Shown: positions 16,741-23,690 of the stretch, in pieces | Layout of the letters: each line of letters starts with the position of its first letter | Numbering within the stretch: position 1 is the first letter of the stretch | Notes under the pieces: model-generated | Told to the model about the DNA's origin: nothing | Seen by the model: only the letters and a program-made list of their open reading frames with translations | Databases searched by the model: none | Assembly (NCBI RefSeq): GCF_010093385.1 | Contig: NZ_PDWV01000018.1 | Span: 1-64,000 of the forward strand | Reading direction: 5' to 3' | Length of the DNA: 64,000 bases | DNA from: Pseudoxanthomonas mexicana | Lineage (GTDB): Bacteria > Pseudomonadota > Gammaproteobacteria > Xanthomonadales > Xanthomonadaceae | Position numbers and translations under genes: made by a program

Positions 16741-18606
16741 TCAGCCGGCGCCCAATGCGCTGGCGACCTGGTAGGTCACCAGCGAGGCGAGGTAGGCCAG
16801 CGCGAACAGGTAGAACGCGGCGAAGCCCATCTGCTTCCACGAGTTGGTCTCGCGCTTGATCGTGGCCAGCGTGGAGATGCACATCGGGGCGTAGATGAAC
16901 CACACCAGCAGCGACAGCGCGGTGGCGAGCGACCAGCCATCGCTGATCACCGGGGTCAGCGCCTGGATCGCCGCGTCGTCGTCGGCGGCCGACAACGCGT
17001 AGATGGTCGCCAGCGACGACACCGCGACCTCGCGTGCGGCCAGGCCGGGAATCAGCGCGATGCAGATCTGCCAGTTGAACCCCAGCGGCGCGAAGAACGC
17101 CGCCATCGCGTGGCCGATGCGCCCAGCGAAGCTGTAGTCGATCGCCGGACCGATCGCGCCCTCGGGCGGCGCCGGGAAATTCAGCAGGAACCACAGCAGG
17201 ATGGTCAGGGCCAGGATGATGCCGCCGACGCGCTTGAGGAAGATCATCGCGCGCTCCCACAGGCCGATCAGCAGGTCGCGCGGGTGCGGAATGCGGTAGG
17301 AAGGCAGTTCCAGCAGCAGCGCATGCTCGCTCTTGTCGCGACGCCACTTCTTCATCACCCACGACACGACCAGCGCACTGAGGATGCCGGCGGCATACAG
17401 GCCGAACAGCACCAGGCCCTGCTGGTTGAAGATGCCCCACACGGTCTTCTGCGGAATGAACGCGCCGATCAGCAGCGCGTAGACCGGCAGCCGTGCCGAG
17501 CAGGTCATCAGCGGCGCCACCAGGATCGTCGCCAGGCGATCGCGCGGGTCCTGGATGCTGCGCGTGGCCATGATGCCGGGGATCGCACACGCGAAACTCG
17601 ACAGCAGCGGGATGAACGAGCGGCCGGACAGACCGGCCGAGGCCATCATGCGGTCGAGCAGGAACGCCGCGCGCGGCAGGTAGCCGCTTTCCTCCAGCGC
17701 CAGGATGAAGGCGAACAGGATCAGGATCTGCGGCAGGAACACGATCACGCCGCCCAGGCCGGCGATGATGCCGTCCACCAGCAGGCTGCTGAGCGGCCCT
17801 TCAGGCAACAAGCCGCCGGCCCAGCCACCGAGCGCGCCCGTACCCGCTTCGATCAGGTCCATCAGCGGCGTCGCCCAGGCATAGACCGCCTGGAATATCA
17901 GGAACATCACCACGGCCAGCGCCAGCAGGCCGAACACGGGATGCAGCAGCCAGCGGTCCAGTGCGTCATCGATCTTCGCCGTGCGCGTGGGCATGGTCAC
18001 GGCCAGCGACAACAGCCGGCGCGTTTCGGCGTGCAGGTCCGCGCCCTCGGCGAGGCGCGCGCTGGGTTCGTGCGGGTGCGCTGCCGTGCGATCGATCTGT
18101 TCGACCAGCGCACGCGCGCCGTTGTGCTTCACCGCCACGGTCTCGACGACCGGCACGCCCAGTTCGCGCTCCAGTGCAGCCAGGTCGATGGCGATGCCGC
18201 GGCGCTGCGCGGCATCCATCATGTTGACCGCCAGGATCATAGGCTTCCCGAGTTCGCGCACCTCCAGCGCGAAGCGCAGGTGCAGGCGCAGGTTGGTGGC
18301 GTCCACCACGCAGACCAGCACGTCGGGCGCGGGCTCGCCCGGATAGAAACCGCGGCAGACATCGCGGGTGACCGCCTCGTCCAGGCTGGCCGCGTGCAGG
18401 CTGTAGGCTCCCGGCAGATCGAGCACCGCGTAGTGGCGGCCGGATGCGGCCGAGTGCAACCGCCCTTCCTTGCGCTCGACGGTAACGCCGGCGTAGTTGG
18501 CCACTTTCTGGCGGCTGCCGGTCAGCTGGTTGAACAGCGCGGTCTTGCCGCAGTTCGGATTGCCGACCAGCGCCAGCCGCAGCGTCGAGGCGTCTGCGGC
18601 GCTCAT
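16741..18606 (-). CDS. feoB: Ferrous iron transporter FeoB
   Basis: A 621-residue protein. The N-terminal G domain has GNPNCGKTALFN (P-loop), YAGVTVERKEG (switch I), DLPGAYSL (G3) and VNMMD (G4). A membrane part of about eight segments follows, with Gate motifs (PLLSSFACAIPGIMATR, LMTCSARLPVYALLIGAF). It imports Fe(II) across the inner membrane. It overlaps feoA by 4 bases and is followed by the Cys-rich small protein, so the three genes form a feoAB(C-like) operon. A Fur-box-like sequence upstream of feoA indicates iron repression. At 621 residues it lacks the longer C-terminal extension of enterobacterial FeoB. Confidence 0.96.
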   Translation of the reverse strand: MSAADASTLRLALVGNPNCGKTALFNQLTGSRQKVANYAGVTVERKEGRLHSAASGRHYAVLDLPGAYSLHAASLDEAVTRDVCRGFYPGEPAPDVLVCVVDATNLRLHLRFALEVRELGKPMILAVNMMDAAQRRGIAIDLAALERELGVPVVETVAVKHNGARALVEQIDRTAAHPHEPSARLAEGADLHAETRRLLSLAVTMPTRTAKIDDALDRWLLHPVFGLLALAVVMFLIFQAVYAWATPLMDLIEAGTGALGGWAGGLLPEGPLSSLLVDGIIAGLGGVIVFLPQILILFAFILALEESGYLPRAAFLLDRMMASAGLSGRSFIPLLSSFACAIPGIMATRSIQDPRDRLATILVAPLMTCSARLPVYALLIGAFIPQKTVWGIFNQQGLVLFGLYAAGILSALVVSWVMKKWRRDKSEHALLLELPSYRIPHPRDLLIGLWERAMIFLKRVGGIILALTILLWFLLNFPAPPEGAIGPAIDYSFAGRIGHAMAAFFAPLGFNWQICIALIPGLAAREVAVSSLATIYALSAADDDAAIQALTPVISDGWSLATALSLLVWFIYAPMCISTLATIKRETNSWKQMGFAAFYLFALAYLASLVTYQVASALGAG

Positions 18607-18848
18607 GCCGCCGCTCCGTTGCGCAGGCGGATGCGCGCGGCTTCGGAACGTCGCAGTGCGAAGCGGGTGAAGCCCACCTGCACCAGCAGCGGTTCGGCAC
18701 CCAACGGGCCTTTCGCCACCACTTCCACTTCCTCGCCATTGACGAAGCCCAGTTCACGCAGGCGCCGGGCAATGGCGTCCTGCGGACCATGCTCTTCCAC
18801 GGACTCGACGATGGCGGGGATACGCGAGGGTAGCTCTGTGAGGATCAC
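18603..18848 (-). CDS. feoA: Ferrous iron transport protein FeoA (SH3-like)
   Basis: An 81-residue SH3-like protein (LRELGFVNGEEVEVVAKGPL, LLVQVGFTRFALRRSEAARI) typical of FeoA, which binds and modulates FeoB. It starts at a GTG at 18848; its stop overlaps the feoB start (ATGA). It is the first gene of the operon and lies 13 bases downstream of the candidate Fur box. Confidence 0.94.
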   Translation of the reverse strand: MILTELPSRIPAIVESVEEHGPQDAIARRLRELGFVNGEEVEVVAKGPLGAEPLLVQVGFTRFALRRSEAARIRLRNGAAA

Positions 18849-18860
18849 GCCAGACTCTCA

Positions 18861-18879
18861 AATGCGAACTATTCTCATT
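18861..18879 (-). promoter_or_regulatory. Candidate Fur box of feoAB
   Basis: On the minus strand the sequence is AATGAGAATAGTTCGCATT, a 19-base imperfect palindrome (9-base arms, 7 of 9 paired) that closely matches the canonical Fur site. It lies between feoA and the divergent leucine-catabolism gene, just upstream of feoA. Confidence 0.8.
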
Positions 18880-18956
18880 GTAGCATCGCCGCAGTGCAGG
18901 AAGGCTGCAACGCAGCGTGCCGGTATCATTCGGCGACTTCGCAAGGAACGGCTGCA

Positions 18957-19756
18957 ATGGCGGAAGCCCCGCAGGGACACCCTCTCGTACTGGAACGCGG
19001 CGGCGCCGTGGCCCGCCTGCGCCTGGACCGCCCGGCTCTCCACAACGCGTTCGACGCCGGCCTGATCTCGGCCCTGACCACTGCCCTGGACCAGCTGGCC
19101 GGCGACCCGGCCGTGCGCGTGGTGGTGCTGGAAGGCAGCGGGGCGTCTTTCTCGGCCGGTGCGGACCTGAACTGGATGCGCGGCATGGCGTCGGCCAGCG
19201 AGGCCGAGAACCGCGACGACGCCCTCGCCCTCGCCCGCCTCATGCGCACCCTGGACGAACTGCCCAAGCCCACGATCGCCCGCGTGCAGGGCGCGGCCTT
19301 CGGCGGCGGCGTGGGCCTGGTGGCCTGCTGCGACATCGCCATCGGCGTGCCCGAGGCGAAGTTCGGCCTGACCGAAAGCAAGCTGGGCCTGCTGCCGGCG
19401 TGATCTCGCCGTACGTCATCGCCGCGATCGGCACGCGCGAGGCACGGCGCTGGTTCGCCACCGGCGAGATCTTCGATGCCGCCACGGCGCTGCGGATCGG
19501 CCTGCTGCACACGGTGGTCGAAGCGGATGCGCTCGACGCCGCCATCGAGCGCCAGATCGCGCTGCTGCTGAAGGCCGGACCGGTAGCCGCAGCGCACGCG
19601 AAGCAGCTGGTCGCACGCGTGGCCGCCACGGCCGACCGCGATCGTGCCGACCGCGACAACGCCGACCTGATCGCGCGCCTTCGGGTGTCGCCGGAGGGAC
19701 AGGAAGGCCTGTCCGCCTTTCTCGACAAGCGCGCGCCCCGCTGGGTGGAGGACTGA
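18957..19756 (+). pseudogene. liuC: Methylglutaconyl-CoA hydratase (crotonase family), frameshifted
   Basis: The first frame (from the ATG at 18957 after an AAGGAA site) encodes a crotonase N-terminal half: RPALHNAFDAGL, SGASFSAGADLNWMRGM (oxyanion loop), GAAFGGGVGLVACCDIAI. It stops at 19401-19403 within KLGLLPA. The remaining half (VISPYVIAAIGTREARRWF and onward) continues in the +1 frame to 19756. Inserting one C into CCGGCGTGATC near 19399 (CCGGCCGTGATC) restores LLPAVISPYV and a 266-residue protein of normal family length. The product would hydrate 3-methylglutaconyl-CoA to HMG-CoA, the missing step between the carboxylase and lyase encoded nearby. It is either a true single-base deletion or a sequencing error. 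Confidence 0.85.
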
Positions 19757-19760
19757 ACCG

Positions 19761-20162
19761 ATGATCGACCATCTGGGCATCGAAGTTGCCGACTACGCGC
19801 GCAGCCGTGCGTTCTACGAGCGCGTGCTGGCGACCTTGGGATATGGCGTGGTCATGGAGGTCACGCGCGACATGACCGGCGGCTACGAGGGCTGCGGGTT
19901 CGGCCCGCCCGGTCGCCCGCACTTCTGGGTCGGCAAGGGCGACGGCGAGCCCGGTCGCGGTGCGCACATCGCGTTCACGGCTGGCAGCCGCGCGCAGGTC
20001 GACGCGTTCCATGCCGCGGCGCTGGCCGCGGGTGCGCGCGACAACGGCGCGCCCGGGCTGCGCCCGCATTACCACCCCCACTACTACGGCGCCTTCGCCA
20101 TCGATCCGGACGGCCACAACATCGAAGCCGTCTGCCACCTGCCCGCGGATACCGACGCCTGA
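19761..20162 (+). CDS. VOC (glyoxalase/dioxygenase superfamily) protein
   Basis: A 133-residue single-module-pair VOC protein (IDHLGIEVADYARSRAFYER, HIAFTAGSRAQVDAFHAAAL, YYGAFAIDPDGHNIEAVCH). The metal-ligand pattern is H near the N-terminus (DHLGI), H in AHIAF and a Glu in HNIEAV, as in glyoxalase-like enzymes. It lies 4 bases after the hydratase and overlaps the carboxylase alpha gene (TGATG), inside the leucine operon. A role in leucine catabolism, such as epimerase or detoxification of a side product, is inferred only. Confidence 0.85.
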   Translation: MIDHLGIEVADYARSRAFYERVLATLGYGVVMEVTRDMTGGYEGCGFGPPGRPHFWVGKGDGEPGRGAHIAFTAGSRAQVDAFHAAALAAGARDNGAPGLRPHYHPHYYGAFAIDPDGHNIEAVCHLPADTDA

Positions 20163-22153
20163 TGTTCTCGAAAATCCTGATCGCCAACCGCGGCGAGATC
20201 GCCTGCCGTGTCATCCGTACCTGCCGGCGGCTCGGCATCCGCACCGTCGCGGTGTATTCCGAGGCGGACGCCGATGCCCAGCACGTACGCCAGGCCGACG
20301 AGGCCTACCTGATCGGCGGGCCGCGTCCGGCGGACAGCTACCTGCGCGGCGACGCCGTCATCGCGGCGGCCAGAGAGGCTGGCGCGGAGGCCATCCATCC
20401 CGGCTACGGCTTCCTGTCGGAGAACGCCGACTTCGCCGATGCCGTCGCGGCGGCCGGCCTGGTGTTCATCGGGCCCTCGGGCACGTCGATGCGCAAGATG
20501 GGAAGCAAGGCCGGTGCGAAGGAACTGATGGCGGCCGCGGGCGTGCCCGTCGTCCCCGGCTATACCGGCGAGGACCAGTCGCCGAACACGCTGGCCCGCG
20601 AAGCCGCGCGCATCGGCTTCCCGCTGATGATCAAGGCCGCTCATGGCGGCGGTGGCAAGGGCATGCGCGTGGTGCACCGGCTGGAGGACTTCATCGCCCA
20701 GCTGGAAAGCTGCCAGCGCGAGGCCGCCAACGCCTTCGGCCGCGACCGCGTGCTGCTGGAGCGCTACGTGACGTCGCCGCGCCACATCGAGATCCAGGTG
20801 TTCGCTGATGCTCATGGCCACACGCTGCACCTCAACGAACGCGAGTGCTCGGCCCAGCGCCGCTACCAGAAGGTGCTGGAGGAGTCGCCCTCGCCGTTCC
20901 TGACGCCCGCGCTGCGCGCGGCGATGGGCGATGCGGCGGTGAAGGCCGCGCAGGCCATCGATTACGTCAACGCCGGCACCGTGGAGTTCATCGTCGATCC
21001 CGACGGGCAGTTCTATTTCATGGAGATCAACACCCGCCTACAGGTGGAGCACCCGGTCACCGAGCTCGTTACCGGGCTGGACCTGGTGGAATGGCAGCTG
21101 CGCGTGGCCGCGAGCGAAGCGCTGCCCCTGGCCCAGGAGGACATCCGCCAGCAGGGTCATGCGATCGAGGTGCGCCTGTACGCCGAAGACCCGGAGGCCG
21201 GTTTCCTGCCCGGGTCCGGTCGCCTGGAACGGCTTGCGCTACCCGAGGCGTCCCCGGGCGTGCGGATCGACGCCGGCGTGGTGGAAGGCGACACGGTCAC
21301 GATCTTCTACGACCCGATGATCGCCAAGCTGATCGTCCATGGTGCCGACCGGATGGAGGCGCTCGCCCGCCTGCGCGACGCCCTGGCGCGCTGCGACATC
21401 GCCGGCCCCAAGTCCAACATCGCGTTCCTGGAAAGGCTGGCGCGGCATCCGGCCGTGACCGGGGGCTGGATCGACACCGGCTACCTCGACCGCCCCCTGG
21501 ACGAGTTCATGCCCACCCCATCGCTGGCACCGGCACAGCAACTCGCACTGGTGGCTGCTGAACTGCTCTGGCAGGAAGCCCGCGCCCGCGCTCAGGCCGG
21601 GGATGGCGACGAACCGGATTCGCCCTGGGCCATCGCCGACGGCTGGCGGCTGGGTCATGCCGGCGCGCGCCCCCTCGCCTTCGCCCACCTGGGGCAGACC
21701 TGGACGGCGCTGGCGCACGGCCATGGCGGACGCTATCGCATCGAACTGGCCGATGAGGTGCACGAAGTCGAGGACGCCCGCCTGACCGGCGACCTGCTCG
21801 GTTTGCGTATCCATGGACAGGCGCGACGATTCCGCATCCTGCGGCATGGCACGCGCCTGACGCTGCACGATGGGGAACACCGGACGGCGGTGGAGACGGG
21901 GCCGGCCTACCGGCGCACGGATATGGCCGAGGCGTCGGGGAGCGGAAAGATCGTTGCACCGATGCCGGGACGCGTCGTGCTGGTGAAGGCGCGGCCCGGC
22001 GATGAAGTGGTGGCCGGACAGGAGCTGCTGGTGATGGAAGCGATGAAAATGGAACTGGCCGTCAAGGCGTCGCGCGACGGCGTGGTTGCCGACGTGCGCG
22101 CGGCGGCCGGCGATTTCGTCGAGGCCGATACCGTCCTCGTGGCGCTGGAATGA
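20162..22153 (+). CDS. mccA: 3-methylcrotonyl-CoA carboxylase, alpha (biotin) subunit
   Basis: A 663-residue protein combining biotin carboxylase (ILIANRGEIACRVIRTCRRL, GYGFLSENADFADAV, KAAHGGGGKGMRVV, FMEINTRLQVEHPVTE), a central linker domain, and a C-terminal biotinyl carrier domain with the biotin site VMEAMKMELAV (Lys629). It supplies carboxybiotin to the beta subunit for carboxylation of 3-methylcrotonyl-CoA. Acetyl- and geranyl-CoA carboxylase paralogues share the layout, but the neighbours (ivd, mccB, HMG-CoA lyase) fix the assignment. The ATG overlaps the previous stop codon (TGATG) and the next gene overlaps by 4 bases (ATGA). Confidence 0.94.
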   Translation: MFSKILIANRGEIACRVIRTCRRLGIRTVAVYSEADADAQHVRQADEAYLIGGPRPADSYLRGDAVIAAAREAGAEAIHPGYGFLSENADFADAVAAAGLVFIGPSGTSMRKMGSKAGAKELMAAAGVPVVPGYTGEDQSPNTLAREAARIGFPLMIKAAHGGGGKGMRVVHRLEDFIAQLESCQREAANAFGRDRVLLERYVTSPRHIEIQVFADAHGHTLHLNERECSAQRRYQKVLEESPSPFLTPALRAAMGDAAVKAAQAIDYVNAGTVEFIVDPDGQFYFMEINTRLQVEHPVTELVTGLDLVEWQLRVAASEALPLAQEDIRQQGHAIEVRLYAEDPEAGFLPGSGRLERLALPEASPGVRIDAGVVEGDTVTIFYDPMIAKLIVHGADRMEALARLRDALARCDIAGPKSNIAFLERLARHPAVTGGWIDTGYLDRPLDEFMPTPSLAPAQQLALVAAELLWQEARARAQAGDGDEPDSPWAIADGWRLGHAGARPLAFAHLGQTWTALAHGHGGRYRIELADEVHEVEDARLTGDLLGLRIHGQARRFRILRHGTRLTLHDGEHRTAVETGPAYRRTDMAEASGSGKIVAPMPGRVVLVKARPGDEVVAGQELLVMEAMKMELAVKASRDGVVADVRAAAGDFVEADTVLVALE

Positions 22154-22773
22154 GGGCCGCCATGGCGCCGCTGCGTCCGTGGGCCGTCGTGCTGCTGGCG
22201 GCCAGTCTGCTGGCCGGATGCGTCATGTTCGAACAAGCCCCTGCCCCGCTCACCTGCGACCCGACCCTGGTCGGACACTGGATTCCGCTGCCCGACAGCC
22301 CGCAGGATCGCGTGCCCCTGGGCAAGGACGACTATGCCGACGTCGACGCGACATGCCATGTCCGCCTGCGCGACAACAACCGCCAGGACGAACCCGGCTT
22401 CGATGCGCTGGGCTTCGAAGTGGACGGCGACCGCTACCTCGCCCTCGGCTTCAAGGAACTGGAAGGTCTGTTCGGTACCGGCAAGGAGGCCGCGCCGCCG
22501 ATACCCAAAGGCCTGCCCGCGGGTGCCGTCACGTTGCTGAAATACCGCATCCATGACGATACGCTGCAGATCGCGATGCTCGACACGGTGGCCATCATGC
22601 AGCGGGTCCGACAGGGCGGCCTGAAGGCGCGCGAGACTGACGCCAGCACTTACCTGTTCGAAGGCAGTCCTGCCCAGCTGCGCGACCTGCTGCGCAGGCA
22701 TCCGGAACTCTTCGACGCATTCGACGGCAAGGCCAAGACCCTGCGCATGCGTCGCGCGAAGGCGGGCACATGA
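22150..22773 (+). CDS. Putative lipoprotein inside the leucine operon
   Basis: A 207-residue protein with an N-terminal lipoprotein signal (WAVVLLAASLLAGCVMF; lipobox LLAGC). Its start overlaps the mccA stop (ATGA); a second ATG at 22162 is possible. The mature part contains GHWIPLPDS, a Cys pair (LTCD, ATCHV), a beta-rich region (YLALGFKELEGLF, VTLLKYRIHDDTLQIAML) and a C-terminal helical stretch (PAQLRDLLRRHPELFDAF). I do not recognise the family. Its position between two catabolic enzymes of one operon is unusual for a lipoprotein. Confidence 0.75.
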   Translation: MRAAMAPLRPWAVVLLAASLLAGCVMFEQAPAPLTCDPTLVGHWIPLPDSPQDRVPLGKDDYADVDATCHVRLRDNNRQDEPGFDALGFEVDGDRYLALGFKELEGLFGTGKEAAPPIPKGLPAGAVTLLKYRIHDDTLQIAMLDTVAIMQRVRQGGLKARETDASTYLFEGSPAQLRDLLRRHPELFDAFDGKAKTLRMRRAKAGT

Positions 22774-23690
22774 CGCTGCCCTCGCCTCCTCCCGACGCCG
22801 ACTTCGTCCGCATCGTCGAAGTGGGGCCGCGCGACGGCCTGCAGAACGAGAAGACGCAGGTCGCGACCGCCGACAAGGTGGCGCTGATCGACCGCCTGTC
22901 GCGCACCGGCCTGCTGACCATCGAAGCCACCAGTTTCGTCAGTCCGAAATGGGTGCCTCAGCTGGCTGATGCGGCCGAGGTGTTTTCGGCCATCCAGCGG
23001 CGACCGGGCACGGCGTATCCGGTGCTGGTGCCGAACGAAACAGGCTACGACCGTGCGCGCGCCGTGGGCGTGGAGGAAGTAGCGGTGTTCACCGCCGCGT
23101 CCGAAGCGTTCAACCAGAAGAACATCAATGCGTCCATCGATGCCTCCATCGAACGTTTCCGCCCCGTGCTGGCACGCGCCGCCGCCGATGGCGTGAAAGT
23201 CCGTGGTTACGTCTCCACCGTGCTCGGCTGTCCCTACCAGGGCGAGGTGCCGCTGGCGGACGTGGTGCGCGTGGCGAAACGGCTGCATGCGCTGGGCTGC
23301 TATGAAATCTCGCTGGGCGACACCATCGGCGTGGGGACGCCGCGCAAGGCGGCCGACATGCTGAAGGCGGTCGCCGCCGAAGTGCCCCTGCCTGCGCTGG
23401 CCGTGCATTTCCACGATACCTACGGCCAGGCGCTGGCGAACTTGCTGGCCTGCCTGGACGCGGGCGTGCGCGTGGTCGATGCCGCGGTCTCCGGCGCCGG
23501 CGGATGCCCCTACGCGAAGGGTGCCAGCGGCAACGTCGCCACGGAGGACGTGGTCTACCTGCTGCACGGCCAGGGCCTGCGCACCGGCGTGGACCTGGAC
23601 CTGCTGGCCGAAACCGGGCGCTGGCTGGCGACGCGGCTGGGCCGCGAGACCGGCAGCCGTGTCGGCAAGGCACTGGCGGCCGCCACATGA
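22770..23690 (+). CDS. mvaB: Hydroxymethylglutaryl-CoA lyase
   Basis: A 306-residue TIM-barrel lyase. Signatures: RIVEVGPRDGLQNEK at the N-terminus, VFTAASEAFNQKNIN, GYVSTVLGCPYQGEVPLADV, HFHDTYGQALANLLACL and the active-site Cys loop GAGGCPYAKGASGNVATED. It cleaves HMG-CoA to acetyl-CoA and acetoacetate, the last step of leucine degradation. It overlaps the lipoprotein gene by 4 bases and its stop overlaps the start of the PAS-GGDEF-EAL gene, so it is translationally coupled on both sides. Confidence 0.96.
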   Translation: MTLPSPPPDADFVRIVEVGPRDGLQNEKTQVATADKVALIDRLSRTGLLTIEATSFVSPKWVPQLADAAEVFSAIQRRPGTAYPVLVPNETGYDRARAVGVEEVAVFTAASEAFNQKNINASIDASIERFRPVLARAAADGVKVRGYVSTVLGCPYQGEVPLADVVRVAKRLHALGCYEISLGDTIGVGTPRKAADMLKAVAAEVPLPALAVHFHDTYGQALANLLACLDAGVRVVDAAVSGAGGCPYAKGASGNVATEDVVYLLHGQGLRTGVDLDLLAETGRWLATRLGRETGSRVGKALAAAT

